From positions 1-21,962 of IMG/VR virus record IMGVR_UViG_3300030104_004678: a DNA stretch of 21,962 bases; one strand, given 5' to 3'. This DNA comes from a virus. The position numbers were made by a program, and so were the translations under genes. Every line of letters starts with the position of its first letter. Positions within the stretch are counted from its first letter, which is position 1. Below are positions 1 to 10,300 of this stretch, piece by piece. The notes under the pieces are model-generated. The model ran no database searches. It saw nothing but the letters and a program-made list of their open reading frames with translations, and was not told where the DNA came from.

Positions 1-2
1 GC

Positions 3-257
3 CTTACAACTAGCATAGTAAAATCTATAATTGTATCAGAGGATTCAGGTAATGCCGACACTATAACACTTACGTTAACAGATGCAGAGTCATCACCCTC
101 TACATTTAGTTTGTTTAAAACCAAATCTATATCAGCAAATAGTACTACAGAATTATTAACACAGCCGTTGGTGTTAAAGACAGGTGAGATATTAAAAGTT
201 ACAGCAGCTACTGCTAACAGGTTACACGTTGTAGCAAGCATATTGGAGATATCATAG
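3..257 (+). CDS. Small beta-rich virion structural protein, C-terminal part
   Basis: The frame is open from the window edge to the TAG at 255-257, giving 84 residues without a start, so the N-terminus lies outside. The peptide alternates polar and hydrophobic residues (KSIIVSED, TITLTLTD, STFSLFKT, ELLTQPLVLKTGEILKVTA, RLHVVASILEIS), as expected of a beta-sandwich. From memory it resembles a family of about 100-residue proteins found among structural genes of marine phages, with a TLTD...QPLV...KVTA...LHVV pattern; their role (decoration, neck or tail) is not settled. Its stop shares one base with the GTG start of the next gene, which places it in the structural operon. The reading frame is convincing; the function is an inference from family resemblance and neighbours. 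Confidence 0.75.
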   Translation, partial: LTTSIVKSIIVSEDSGNADTITLTLTDAESSPSTFSLFKTKSISANSTTELLTQPLVLKTGEILKVTAATANRLHVVASILEIS

Positions 258-709
258 TGCAAATGGTAGACAGCAAAGAAAAACTGTTAAAAATGCCAGA
301 AATAGTTCTTATATCTGCACAGGACATAGGTACAGGTGGAGTTCCTTTACCTTCAGCATTAGCAAGTGTTGCAAAAGAAGGTACATTACCCAGTGCGGAC
401 GTAGTACAAGTAGGAAATACTGCATTTCTTGCTCACAGGGGAGAGGGTAAAAATAAAAACAAAGTAATTGGACGAGTCTTTAACGCTGACATAGCAAGAA
501 ATTACATAAAAAATTTTGTAGAATATTTCAAATATTTAAAAAACAAAGGAATTACTCATTATAGTGCTCAATTTAACGGAGAAAGAATGCGTGATTTGTT
601 AAATATAGTAGGGCAAAACATACAAGATATAACAACTAAATTTTTAATTGCCCGCACTAAACGAGAGAACACCTATAGATTGATGGTATCATTTGGTGAT
701 AATCAATGA
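257..709 (+). CDS. Unknown 150-aa protein in the structural operon
   Basis: The product is not recognised. The start is taken as GTG at 257, overlapping the upstream TAG by one base, because a GGAGA ribosome-binding sequence at 245-249 lies seven bases before it; the in-frame ATG at 263 would be 13 bases away. Residues 1-65 are loosely ordered with a GTGGVPLPSA turn-rich stretch. Residues 70-150 look like a compact alpha/beta unit: a helix NYIKNFVEYFKYLKNKGITH, then a helix with GERMRDLLNIVGQN, then a strand YRLMVSFG. That pattern, a helix followed by 'KGITHYSAQF', faintly recalls GNAT-type small proteins placed before internal virion genes in T7-like phages, but no acyl-CoA motif is evident, so this is only a suggestion. 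The 3' end overlaps the next gene as ATGA. Confidence 0.8.
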   Translation: MQMVDSKEKLLKMPEIVLISAQDIGTGGVPLPSALASVAKEGTLPSADVVQVGNTAFLAHRGEGKNKNKVIGRVFNADIARNYIKNFVEYFKYLKNKGITHYSAQFNGERMRDLLNIVGQNIQDITTKFLIARTKRENTYRLMVSFGDNQ

Positions 710-3636
710 GTTTTATAATAGAAACATTTGAAGATATTGTAGAATTTATAGATGATAGTAAAGATTTTGTTGTTGATGATGTAGCTGATCCTATACTTGA
801 TACTGTAACTGCTGTTATAAAAGATGACCCTGTAAAAGCTATAGCTCAAATAACTGCTGTAGCAACAGGACAAACATGGGCATTACCTCTTATTGAAGGT
901 GCAGATGTTGTTCAAAATGGTGGAGATATAGGAGATGTATTAGAGGCTGCAGCAAAGGTGTATGTTGCTCAACAAGTGGGTAGCATGGCAGGAGAGTATG
1001 CAGGCACGGCAACACAGACAGCAACAAGTTCTGAAGTAGCAGCATCTGTGATAGGAGCAGGTGTAGGATCAGCCGCATCTGCTGTTATATTAGGGCAAGA
1101 CCCTATAGAGGCACTAAAAACAGGTGGTATATCTGCAGCTATTGGAGCAAGTATAGGGCAACTTGAAACAAATACAGGGTATGGTAAATTACCACCATCA
1201 GCTAAAGCAGTTATAAATGCAGGCATCACCGCTGCTGTTACAGATGGAGAAATATCACCACAGGCTCTTACAACAGCTTTAGTGCAATCAACTGTAACTA
1301 CAAATATAATTGATAAATATGTAAAAGATAATCCAGATTTAAGTGAAGCAAGCCAAGCTATATTAACTGACAGTATATTAGCAGCGAGTAAAGCTGCTTT
1401 TAGCGAAGGTAATGTAACTCAAGAAGTAATGAATGCAATTACAAATCAAGGGTTCAAACAGCTTACAGCTGGACTAGAAAACTTAGTAAAAACAGGAAAT
1501 GTGCAAGGAGTAAAAGATAGTTATGATGTGCTAAAAACAACAGCATCTTCTATAACAAATGAGTCAGCCTCTTTAAAAGATAACATAGCAGAACATAATA
1601 AGTTAATAAGTGAACTAAACCCACGATTTACGGAACGTGATAGGCTATATAATATTATGGAAAGTGCTAGAATAGATGATAATAGAGACCCTACAGTAGA
1701 AACAAGAACAACACTTAATAACGCTATAACAGCTTATAATGAGTATGCAACACAACTTAATGATGACTATTACAATAATTATCAAACTAAAATAGAAGAT
1801 TTAAAGTTTAAAATAGACAAATCACAGTTAGATATAACTGGTTTTGAAGATACTTATGAGAAACAATACAATAAGTTAGTAGCTAGTGCTGATAAATTAG
1901 ATGATGATACTGCACCTATATACAGCACAGCAGAAAAAGTATTTACTCTGGGTATGGATGAAACCTTTAACCCTGATGAGTATGCATCTTTAAACAACTT
2001 AAGTGAAGACCAAGACCCATACTATCATTGGCTAACAATAGGTAAAAATGATGGGCTACATACTAACAATGCATCTTACAAAAATGAGTATGACCAGAAA
2101 CAATTTAAAGTATTACAAAATTCTCTTGCAGTTGCAGGTTTAGATGTAACTAACTTATCTAAAGAACAGATAAAAGAAGGTTTAACAACAATAAAAAATC
2201 AATCAGATGGTAAGATTGAAAATTTAAACAACATAAATGTAACAGAACTAGGAACAAATTTTGGGTCAAACTATTTATCAATGAACCCTTTAAATCAAGT
2301 TGTTGATACAGCAGATAAACTTACGTTAGAAGATATAAAAAACAAAACTAGTGGGTTTGTAAGTGAACTTATTGGCATTAATCCAGCTGGAGCTAGTGAC
2401 CTTGACATAGCCAGCGGTGCTGCTGTTATAAGTGTAAATGATGATGGAGGATTAGAATTTAAAGTAAGTGATCCTTTTGCCCAATGGGATAATGCAAGTG
2501 GACAGAAGGTATCAAAAGAATTTAAAAGACCAACATATAATACTGATGGGTATTATACAGTAAAAGATACAAAAGGTAATACGTTAGATAATATAACAAT
2601 AGATAGTTATGTTAGTTTTGTTAATAAGGGTGGAATTGAAAATTATGGGGGGAACCCTACAAGTATAGGTGCATATGCAGAATATCAACAGTCTCTGGGA
2701 TTTGAGACTTTCTCGTCTAGTGACGAGATGGAAATTACTAGACCTCTAGTACTAGACCCCACGCAAACATACACAGAGTCTGAAGATGGGAGTTTTTCTA
2801 TAATTAAAACACCTGAAAACTCTAATATAGCTGGAACAACATTGGCAGACACATTTAAAACAGACCCACAATCTGCTGTTAAAATAACATCAGGTCTATC
2901 TCAAGATGTAAAAGATGTTATAAATGAACAGGTTGGTCTAAATGTATATGATTTTTCTCAAGCTTTAAATACATACGCAAGTGCTACACAACCAGACGTG
3001 CCTATAGAACAAACAGAAATATTTAAAAATATAGGCACAGAAATAACACAAGATGATATTGATGCATTAAATACGGCAGTATCTGGCATGGGGGGACAAG
3101 AAAGTGATGGTGCAGAGGGCACAGATGTGGTACAAGATACTACAGGAGTTGGTGATTATTTAGGTACAATAGGAGATTATCAAAGTCAAATAGCCAATTT
3201 AACAGGTGAAATAACAGGTTTAGAGGGTACTGTAGGTGAACAAGCAGGTACGATAACAGGGCAACAGAGCAGTATTTCTGAATATTTAGACACCATAAGT
3301 GGTTTACAGGGTGACGTAAGTGGGTTAGAAGATATAAAGGGTGGTTTAGAAGGTCAGGTAGGTGAGTTAGAAGGTGAAGTAGAAGGTTTAGAAGGTAAAA
3401 TAGGCGAAACGGAAAAAGCAAAACAAGCATTTCAACAAGTGGGAGCCATGCAACAATTAGGACAACTTTTACAACCAACTATTGTAGAGCCAATAGAAAA
3501 GGATGACAAAACACCAGATATTATTACACCTTATGATTTTAGTAGCATATTTGCTACTCCTGAAGAAGAAGAGAGACTTATAAGTCCATACGATAGAAAT
3601 GAAGAATTGTTAAAACTTATAAAAGGACAAACATAA
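706..3636 (+). CDS. Large internal virion / ejection-type structural protein (976 aa)
   Basis: The ATG at 706 overlaps the upstream TGA and follows GGTGA at 695-699. Residues 1-30 are acidic. Residues 45-150 are rich in Ala and Gly with hydrophobic stretches (VAASVIGAGVGSAASAVILG, GGISAAIGASIG), as in tape-measure or DNA-ejection proteins that insert into membrane. Residues 285-400 are helical and charged. Residues 421-451 (FNPDEYASLN...YYHWLTIGKNDGL) resemble one copy of the 'FDpxxYLxxNPDV...HYlxxGwxEGR' repeat seen in bacterial surface proteins. Residues 820-905 form a heptad repeat (LEGQVGE, LEGEVEG, LEGKIGE) with Leu and Val/Ile at a/d positions. No enzymatic motif is seen. It is the first of five large proteins in a row, matching the position of T7 gp14-gp16 type proteins. 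The role is inferred from composition and context. Confidence 0.75.
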   Translation: MSFIIETFEDIVEFIDDSKDFVVDDVADPILDTVTAVIKDDPVKAIAQITAVATGQTWALPLIEGADVVQNGGDIGDVLEAAAKVYVAQQVGSMAGEYAGTATQTATSSEVAASVIGAGVGSAASAVILGQDPIEALKTGGISAAIGASIGQLETNTGYGKLPPSAKAVINAGITAAVTDGEISPQALTTALVQSTVTTNIIDKYVKDNPDLSEASQAILTDSILAASKAAFSEGNVTQEVMNAITNQGFKQLTAGLENLVKTGNVQGVKDSYDVLKTTASSITNESASLKDNIAEHNKLISELNPRFTERDRLYNIMESARIDDNRDPTVETRTTLNNAITAYNEYATQLNDDYYNNYQTKIEDLKFKIDKSQLDITGFEDTYEKQYNKLVASADKLDDDTAPIYSTAEKVFTLGMDETFNPDEYASLNNLSEDQDPYYHWLTIGKNDGLHTNNASYKNEYDQKQFKVLQNSLAVAGLDVTNLSKEQIKEGLTTIKNQSDGKIENLNNINVTELGTNFGSNYLSMNPLNQVVDTADKLTLEDIKNKTSGFVSELIGINPAGASDLDIASGAAVISVNDDGGLEFKVSDPFAQWDNASGQKVSKEFKRPTYNTDGYYTVKDTKGNTLDNITIDSYVSFVNKGGIENYGGNPTSIGAYAEYQQSLGFETFSSSDEMEITRPLVLDPTQTYTESEDGSFSIIKTPENSNIAGTTLADTFKTDPQSAVKITSGLSQDVKDVINEQVGLNVYDFSQALNTYASATQPDVPIEQTEIFKNIGTEITQDDIDALNTAVSGMGGQESDGAEGTDVVQDTTGVGDYLGTIGDYQSQIANLTGEITGLEGTVGEQAGTITGQQSSISEYLDTISGLQGDVSGLEDIKGGLEGQVGELEGEVEGLEGKIGETEKAKQAFQQVGAMQQLGQLLQPTIVEPIEKDDKTPDIITPYDFSSIFATPEEEERLISPYDRNEELLKLIKGQT
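3178..3411 (+). repeat. Heptad-coding repeat inside the 976-aa gene
   Basis: Degenerate 21-base units of the type GGTTTAGAAGGT are repeated within the coding region. At protein level they give G-L-E-G-x-[IV]-G heptads with alternating 4/3 spacing of Leu and Val/Ile, a regular coiled-coil register that is unusually rich in Gly. The repeats can recombine, so length variation between related phages would be expected here. Confidence 0.7.
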
Positions 3637-4373
3637 TGAGCTTGACAGATATTATTAAAAATCTAGGAACCGATATATATGACTTTTCAACAAGTGTTCT
3701 TGGAGATGATTTTGGTTCTTACATAGCAGATTTTGACTTTAGCGATCCTAGTAAAACAGGACTTCTTGAAGATGCTTTAAAAATATTTTCAAGCACAGAC
3801 GATAAAGGTAATGTAAGTTATAATACTAAAGCACTCGGTGCTGGATTAGGTGCTTTACTACCATTTATATTACCAAAAAGTTTTACAGGGTCTGCAACTC
3901 CACCAGTGGGGTATCAAGAACCTATACCAGAATTTACAGCTACACGAACAAGGTTACCTTTAGATGATACAGACAGAAGACCAGGAAGTGGGGGACGTAG
4001 ATATTTTAGTGATGTCACGTATACACCTAAACAGATGAACAAAGGTGGACTTGCTGGAGGTATAGCTAATATAGCACCAAGACCTAAATATAATATTGGA
4101 GGTGGTATTCCTAACATGAACTCGCAATATTTAGATTCTATGCAAGATGGTATGGCAGATACAATACCTGCTACAATAGATAATAAAGACCCTGCAGCAC
4201 TATCTGGTGGTGAGTTTGTAATAGCAGCAGATGTGGTAAGTGGATTAGGTAACGGTAATTCAGATGCAGGAGCTAAAGAACTTTATAGTATGATGGATAG
4301 AGTAAGGCAGGCAAGGACAGGTACAACTCAACAGGGTAAGCAAATAGACCCTAGACAAATGATGAGGGCATAA
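3636..4373 (+). CDS. Virion protein with tape-measure-like 'GGEFVI' C-terminal motif
   Basis: The ATG shares its A with the upstream TAA (TAATG), suggesting coupled translation. Residues 1-60 are acidic and probably helical. Residues 66-81 (ALGAGLGALLPFILPK) are a short hydrophobic segment. Residues 92-130 contain GYQEPIP...RPGSGGRRYFSDV, a pattern I recall from marine phage structural proteins. Residues 171-221 contain DGMADTIPATID...ALSGGEFVIAADVV...NSDAGAKELYSMMDRVR, which resembles the 'DtVPAmLtpGEFVi' motif shared by many tape-measure and internal virion proteins. The last residues are basic. It sits between the 976-aa and 303-aa proteins and is probably a particle component made with them. 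Membership of a conserved phage structural family is fairly sure; the exact role is not known. Confidence 0.75.
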   Translation: MSLTDIIKNLGTDIYDFSTSVLGDDFGSYIADFDFSDPSKTGLLEDALKIFSSTDDKGNVSYNTKALGAGLGALLPFILPKSFTGSATPPVGYQEPIPEFTATRTRLPLDDTDRRPGSGGRRYFSDVTYTPKQMNKGGLAGGIANIAPRPKYNIGGGIPNMNSQYLDSMQDGMADTIPATIDNKDPAALSGGEFVIAADVVSGLGNGNSDAGAKELYSMMDRVRQARTGTTQQGKQIDPRQMMRA

Positions 4374-4375
4374 AT

Positions 4376-5287
4376 ATGGCGGAAAGTGATATTTCAGGTA
4401 TAACAGACGATTTAGTACCAGATAGCGAAACTGTTGGTAAACAAACAGGTATAGAGTCTTCCTTATCTACATATGCAGGGCCTTACGTTGGTGATATGCT
4501 TGGTACAGGTCAGGCATTAGCAGATTTACCTTATGAGCCTTATGAAGGGCCTCTTACAGCAGCTGCATCAAATTTACAAACAGATGCGTTTTCAGGTATT
4601 GCAGGGCTAACTGTGCCCACTGACGAGCAAATGGGTGTGTACAACCCTATGAGTATAACAGATGAAGGTTTTGATCTAACAGGTTACATGAATCCTTTCC
4701 TTACAAATGTTGTAGATGACCAGATAGCTGACTTAAAACTTGAAGCAGATAAAAGAAAATTAGCAAACAGGGCAAGAATGACTGCTGCTGGTTCTTATGG
4801 AGGTAGTAGACAAGCTGTGCAAGAAGGGTTAGTTGAAGCAAAATTACTTGATGATATTTCACAAGCCATAAATACAGGTAATGTACAGGCATATGAACAG
4901 GCAATCAAACAGTTTAATCTTGAACAAGATAAAAAAGCTACAGCTCAAGATAAAGAAACTGAGTATGGGTTTGACGTAATTAACAAACTTGCTGAATTAG
5001 GGGGTGTTAAACGTGGTATAGAACAAGAAGGCATTGATGCAGATATAGCACAATTTGAAGAAGAAATGAATTATCCATATAAACAAGTTCAATTTATGCA
5101 ATCATTATTGCAAAACTTACCTCTTGAAACACAACAATACTCATATGCAGAACCTAGTGAATTTGCAAATATGCTTTCAAGCTCGGGTGGTTTATTAAAA
5201 TTATTTGAGATACTATTTGGTGGGGGCGATAAGGAACCAGAACCAGAACCAGAAGAAGATAAAAACGAAGAAACAGCTGTAGGGTAA
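4376..5287 (+). CDS. Internal virion-type protein with MNPF...GGSRQA motif
   Basis: The ATG at 4376 lies two bases after the upstream stop, with GAGGG at 4364-4368 seven bases before it. Residues 30-60 are rich in Tyr, Pro and Gly. Residues 104-150 hold YMNPFLTNVVDDQIADLKLE and then ARMTAAGSYGGSRQAVQEG, a pattern (MNPy...AGaFGGSRQAi) common in structural proteins of marine podoviruses. Residues 150-250 are strongly helical and rich in Gln, Glu and Lys. Residues 271-284 form a short hydrophobic patch (GGLLKLFEILFGGG), followed by a very acidic tail with EPEPEPEED. It sits amid the ejection-type protein genes, so an internal core or head-tail role is likely. No enzymatic signature is seen. The family resemblance is from memory; the function is inferred. 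Confidence 0.75.
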   Translation: MAESDISGITDDLVPDSETVGKQTGIESSLSTYAGPYVGDMLGTGQALADLPYEPYEGPLTAAASNLQTDAFSGIAGLTVPTDEQMGVYNPMSITDEGFDLTGYMNPFLTNVVDDQIADLKLEADKRKLANRARMTAAGSYGGSRQAVQEGLVEAKLLDDISQAINTGNVQAYEQAIKQFNLEQDKKATAQDKETEYGFDVINKLAELGGVKRGIEQEGIDADIAQFEEEMNYPYKQVQFMQSLLQNLPLETQQYSYAEPSEFANMLSSSGGLLKLFEILFGGGDKEPEPEPEEDKNEETAVG

Positions 5288-5293
5288 AGTATT

Positions 5294-7339
5294 ATGAACA
5301 TGAGAGGCATAGACGCACAAATTAAACGTAGAATGATGCAAGACCCTAGACGTTTGCAACAGAACTATAAACAAAGCAGAGATATACTAGACCTCATTGC
5401 TTTACAGATGATAAAGTCTGAAAAAGATCAAAAAAAGAAAGATATGATGCTTAAAATGCAGGGCAACCCTGCAACTATAAAGCAACAGATGGAACAAGAT
5501 TTAGTAAGACAAACTAAAGATGATTTAGTAAAACAGACATCTGGTATAATGCAGATTCAAAATGCTCAAAAAAATAAAAACTTACAAAAATTGTTAGCCG
5601 GTGCAGGTAAACGTAGACCACCACCTATGGGGGGTATAGCACAACCGTTTAACAGGCAAAGACCTAAAACACCAACTATGGCAAACCCTCTAGCTGTAGG
5701 TTTAGCTAAAGCACCTGCACCAAATATGCAAGGTATGACAAGAAGAGCCGCACAGGGTGGTATAATTGGTTTTTCTGCAGCAGGGTCTGTTCCTGACAAT
5801 AAATCTACAGGAGAGCAATGGTCAGATTGGTTTAAAGAAAACTTAATAAGTGGACAAGACATAGCTAACTTTGTAAAAAATAATCTACCTTCTATAAGCC
5901 CAGTGGCTAAAACAAGATTTAAACAATACATACAAGGTAATGTTGCCCCTGATGTGTTAGAAAAATCTGGGTTAACTAAAGACCTTAGCGATGATTATCT
6001 TAACCCTCAAAAAAATGTAAACCCTGCAAAACCTAACTATACTGTGTTTGATGATGAGGAGGATTTTTATGGTTTGGAATCATATAAACCAACAGGGCCT
6101 AAACAGTTTTCAATAAAACCAAAAAAAGAACCCGAATTACCTAAAGAACCTGAAAAATCAGGTATAGAATCAATCGATGTTGGAAATGTTGAAAAATTAT
6201 TTAACGAAATAAATACCGGACTTAAACGTCTTGGTACTCCTTCGTACAAAGGCACAGAAATACAAGAGGGGCAAGCAACAGCATCTGCAGATTTGATGGG
6301 CACCGCTAAAGGACTTGCTGAAACAGACCTTGGTAAAACACAAAAAGATGCTTTTGAAAAGTATGAAGAACAGTTGGGTTTGACACAAGACCAAAAAACT
6401 ATATTAGATGACAACATAGAAGCACGAAAAACTAGGCTTTCTGATGCAGAAAATTTATTTAAAGAAGCTTATGGAAACAAAGAACAAAATAGAATGGATG
6501 ATTTAATATCCTTCTTGGTTGGGGCTGGTGGCACAGCGGGCATTGGAGAGACTCTTGGACGAGGAACCGAAGCTAGCAGAAGAAACAAAAAAGCAAGACT
6601 AAATGCTATGGCTACAGCTAGAAAAGATTTAGAAAATTTATTTGATAAAAAAGTTACAGCTCAAGAAAATTTAATTAACAAAGAACTAGATATAAAAAAC
6701 AAAGCCTTTGATGGCAGCATGAAAGATAAAGAAATTTATGGAAGTTTAACAGAAAAAGGACTTTCTATCATGGGCACTCTTACAGCAGAGAAAATGAAAG
6801 GGTTGTCTCAAGATGCTACTAATTTAATTAACTTAGATGTAGCTAAGTTTAAAGAAGAAGGTGCTAACTTAAGAGCAGAGTTGAGTGCTAGTTCTCAAGT
6901 AAGAATAGCAAAAGCAAATAATACTGTTAAAGTAATGGTTGCAAATCTTGAGGGTAAACTAGATCAAGAAAGAATAGCGGTTGATAGAGAGATAAAAACA
7001 CTTATAGAACAGGGCAATCAGGAAAGAGCCTTATCAACTGCGTTGAACTACATAACTAATAGTATAAACGCAACAAGAGCAGGTTATACTAAAATATATC
7101 AAGGTATAATATCTAAATTACAACAATCTAAGTCAATACTACCAGAAGATCAACAAGGTAAAATAGATGAGTTAATTAAATTTTATCAAGACGAAGAGCA
7201 ACTTCAAGTAGCTAATGCACTCGAGGCATCAAAGAAAATTGCTGACACATATTTAGCAAAACTTCAAAGTTTAACTGGGGTTGGGAATCTTAGTGCCGAA
7301 CAAATGGCTGAGATAGATAAAATTTTAGGTACTAAATAA
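5294..7339 (+). CDS. Helix-rich internal virion-type protein (681 aa)
   Basis: The ATG at 5294 follows AGGG at 5281-5284; a second in-frame ATG at 5300 is a possible alternative. Residues 1-100 are very basic and helical (MRGIDAQIKRRMMQDPRRLQ, then LIALQMIKSEKDQKKKDMM). Residues 106-165 are Pro- and Gly-rich and end in AAQGGIIGFSAAG, a version of the 'maGGGIvaFadGG' motif frequent in marine phage structural proteins. Residues 170-400 are polar. Residues about 402-425 (DDLISFLVGAGGTAGIGETL) form a Gly-rich hydrophobic segment that could insert in membrane, followed by some 240 residues of charged helix (430-670). This layout fits an ejection-core protein delivered with the DNA. It lies directly before the giant gene with a gap of two bases. 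The role is inferred from layout and neighbours. Confidence 0.75.
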   Translation: MNMRGIDAQIKRRMMQDPRRLQQNYKQSRDILDLIALQMIKSEKDQKKKDMMLKMQGNPATIKQQMEQDLVRQTKDDLVKQTSGIMQIQNAQKNKNLQKLLAGAGKRRPPPMGGIAQPFNRQRPKTPTMANPLAVGLAKAPAPNMQGMTRRAAQGGIIGFSAAGSVPDNKSTGEQWSDWFKENLISGQDIANFVKNNLPSISPVAKTRFKQYIQGNVAPDVLEKSGLTKDLSDDYLNPQKNVNPAKPNYTVFDDEEDFYGLESYKPTGPKQFSIKPKKEPELPKEPEKSGIESIDVGNVEKLFNEINTGLKRLGTPSYKGTEIQEGQATASADLMGTAKGLAETDLGKTQKDAFEKYEEQLGLTQDQKTILDDNIEARKTRLSDAENLFKEAYGNKEQNRMDDLISFLVGAGGTAGIGETLGRGTEASRRNKKARLNAMATARKDLENLFDKKVTAQENLINKELDIKNKAFDGSMKDKEIYGSLTEKGLSIMGTLTAEKMKGLSQDATNLINLDVAKFKEEGANLRAELSASSQVRIAKANNTVKVMVANLEGKLDQERIAVDREIKTLIEQGNQERALSTALNYITNSINATRAGYTKIYQGIISKLQQSKSILPEDQQGKIDELIKFYQDEEQLQVANALEASKKIADTYLAKLQSLTGVGNLSAEQMAEIDKILGTK

Positions 7340-7341
7340 AG

Positions 7342-10300
7342 GTGGCTACTCTTCAAGAGATTGGTAATTGGATACTTACTAATCAAGATAAAAAAGGTAC
7401 GCCTGATTTTGAAACTGTAGCTAACGCCTATAGACAATTAAGAGCTAAATCTTTTGAAGGACTACAAAAAGAAAGACAAACAAAAGAACAAACTTTTCAA
7501 GATGAGTTAAGAGCGTTACGTGAAAGTGCAAGAACACCTGTAACGCCTGTTGAAAAACCTCCTAAAGATAAAGTAACAGTTGCTGACCAGTTTGAAGAAT
7601 TTTTTAAAGGTATTCCGGGTGGGGCAGCTGGGTTTGCAGAAAGTGCCGCTCTTGGTGTAACTGCACCAGAAGATATAGTTGGGTCTGATGTGCTACGTTC
7701 AGGCGTAAAAGCAGTAGGTGATGTAGGAGATAAAGTATTTGGTGCAGACCCTGGCTCAGAAGAAATATTTGGACGTAAACTTGGAGAAACAATAGGTTCT
7801 TTTGGAGCGGGCATAGCTGTTACCCTACTTAACCCGTTACTAGGTATAGGTGCATTTACTGCTGCAGGTGCTGGAGAAGCAAGAGAACGTGCAAAACAGG
7901 CAGATGCTACCAAAGGTCAAACGCTTGGTGCTACAATACTGGGTGCTGGTGTAGGTGCAGCAGAAACATTTGCTCCCCTAAGATTTGTAAAAAGATTTAA
8001 ACAGGCACGTGGTGCTAAAGAAGTAATGAACATTAGGACAAGAGGTAAGAGAATACTTGAGTCCGCTGGTGAAGAGGCAGCACAAGAATTTGCAGCTGCT
8101 GTAGCTCAAAACCTTATAGAAAAAGGAATATATAACCCTGAAAAAGGTGCATTTGAAGGTTCTGTAGAGCAGGCAGGATATGGTGGTGGTGTAGGTGGTC
8201 TTGCTCAAGGTATATTTGATTTAATAGCCCCTCGTAGCAGAGGAGCAGATAAAGCTATACAGGGTGAGCTGTTTGAGGGTGAAGACTTAGGACAGGCTCC
8301 TGTAACTGACACACCTAAAGATGATACAAAACAAGGAGATTTATTTGAAGGTGAAGATTTAGGGGAGACTCCTGTAACAGAACAGCCCAAAACAGATACA
8401 AAACAAGAAGAGTTATTTGATTTTGATGAAGAAGGAAAAGCAACACCTAAAAAACAACCTAAAGTAAAAACGGAAGAAAAGTTACCTGAACAGCAAGAAT
8501 TATTTGATGATGCTGTACCTAAACCACGTGAGATAACACAAGATTTATCACCTGAAGGACAATTAGAACTTGCAGACCCTGAAAATTTGGCTAGAGCAGG
8601 AGTAGTAGATAAGATAACAAAAGAAGCTCCTATAGCCACAGTAACAAGTGGAGAAGAACTTAACTCTGTAGTAGGTAACTTAAAACAAGAGGTAAAAACA
8701 TCTAAACAAGAAGATACAAGTAAAAATACAAATGCATTTGAAATAGATAAAGATGTATTTAGCCCTTCAACCGAACCTCAGTTGGTTGATAATAGAAATA
8801 AACCTGACCCTAAAGAAAACTTTCAAAATGTAGATATATCAGGGGGTAATAAAGAAGGAACTATAACCAGTCCTGTAAAATTAAAAGCAGAGTTTGATAA
8901 AATTAATTATGAACCTGAAATTTCATTAACCCCAACTGACGTCTTAACAAAGAACCTTTTATCTACATATAAAGATGCTTTACCAAATATAAAAATATTT
9001 TCTGATGTTGCTCCTTGGACAGGTGCTCATATGGACGGTGGGGTCGCTATACAACATGACATTGCAACAGCAGGAAATACAGACTTAATAGCTTATATAA
9101 TGGCCCATGAATTAGGGCATGCATCACACTCTCTTCTTGGAGATAAAGTAAACAAAAATAAAAACATAAAAAAAGAAATAAAAGATATAGAAAATGTATT
9201 ATATCCTGACCTACGAGAGAGGATAATACAAGCTGAGGCTGAAGGTAAAAATGTAGATACTACATTATACAATTATTTACTTTCTCCAGAAGAGTTAATA
9301 GCCCAGTTTAATGCTCTTAGAGTAGCTAGTCCTGAAACAGCAGACATGCTAGCACCTACCTTATCTAAATTATTAAAGTCAGTAGAAAAAAACAAAAATT
9401 TAGTAAAGCCAAGAGACGTATTTAGAGGATACACAAACCACAAAGTTAGCGGTAATTTTGATGCAGAGTTAAATCCTATTATTGATTTTGAGTCTTTTAA
9501 AGGTAACAAAGGCAAAACACCTTTTGATGTAGCACGTAACAAATATTATAAAGAGTTTAGAAAAACAGACGATTTAAATAAAAAACAAGAGATATATAAC
9601 GACTTCTTAAAAGGTAGTTGGTATGATTCTTTAGCTAAAAAAGACATGGGTGATGTGCCTACACCTGTAACTAAAACTGTGCCACAACCAGTCAAACGTA
9701 AGACAACACGTAAAAAGAAGTTATCAGAAGATATTAAAGAAAAAGTAAAAGTTATTAGGCAAAGAAAAAAGGTTGTAACGGAAGCAGATAAAGCAAAAGC
9801 TAAAATAAAAGAAGGTAAGGTTATATCAAAACCAGATAGAAAACCAACAAAACCTCAAGTAAAGGCTGAAAAAAGAAAAGAACTTACTCGTGCTAAAGTT
9901 GAGGGTCAAAAATTAAAAGAAAGATTAAGAGACGATAACAAGTTAGTTTTAAAAGAGCAGATTGCTAAGAGAATACGAGAAATAAAATATTTTAAAAAAA
10001 GAGTAGCAACATTCAAAGACCTGCAAGACATAACACCACGAAGTAAAAAACCTGAAGGTACATCTCTTCAAGACTTTAGAAAAGCAATGCCTAGTTTTGA
10101 AGCAGGTGATTTTTTAGATACAAGTGATTTGAAAAAAATTGTAGAACTTATACGGTCAGATTTTACAACTACAGAGTTTTCGCAGGCATCATCAAAAACA
10201 GGTAGAGGAGTAAAGTCGCCTCGTTCAATGGCAAGAATGTATTTTTCTAAAAATGAAGACCCTAATGAAACAGTAAATCATATAGTGTACGACACTTTAA

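Noticed and set aside
5240-5265. GAACCA repeats near the end of the 303-aa gene as a DNA repeat element
   Set aside because: It is a short run of Glu-Pro codons in an acidic tail, low-complexity protein rather than a DNA element.
8205-8639. Antisense open frame of 144 codons across the QxxLF repeat
   Set aside because: It is Ser/Cys/Phe-rich with an internal repeat that merely mirrors the 72-base repeat on the coding strand.
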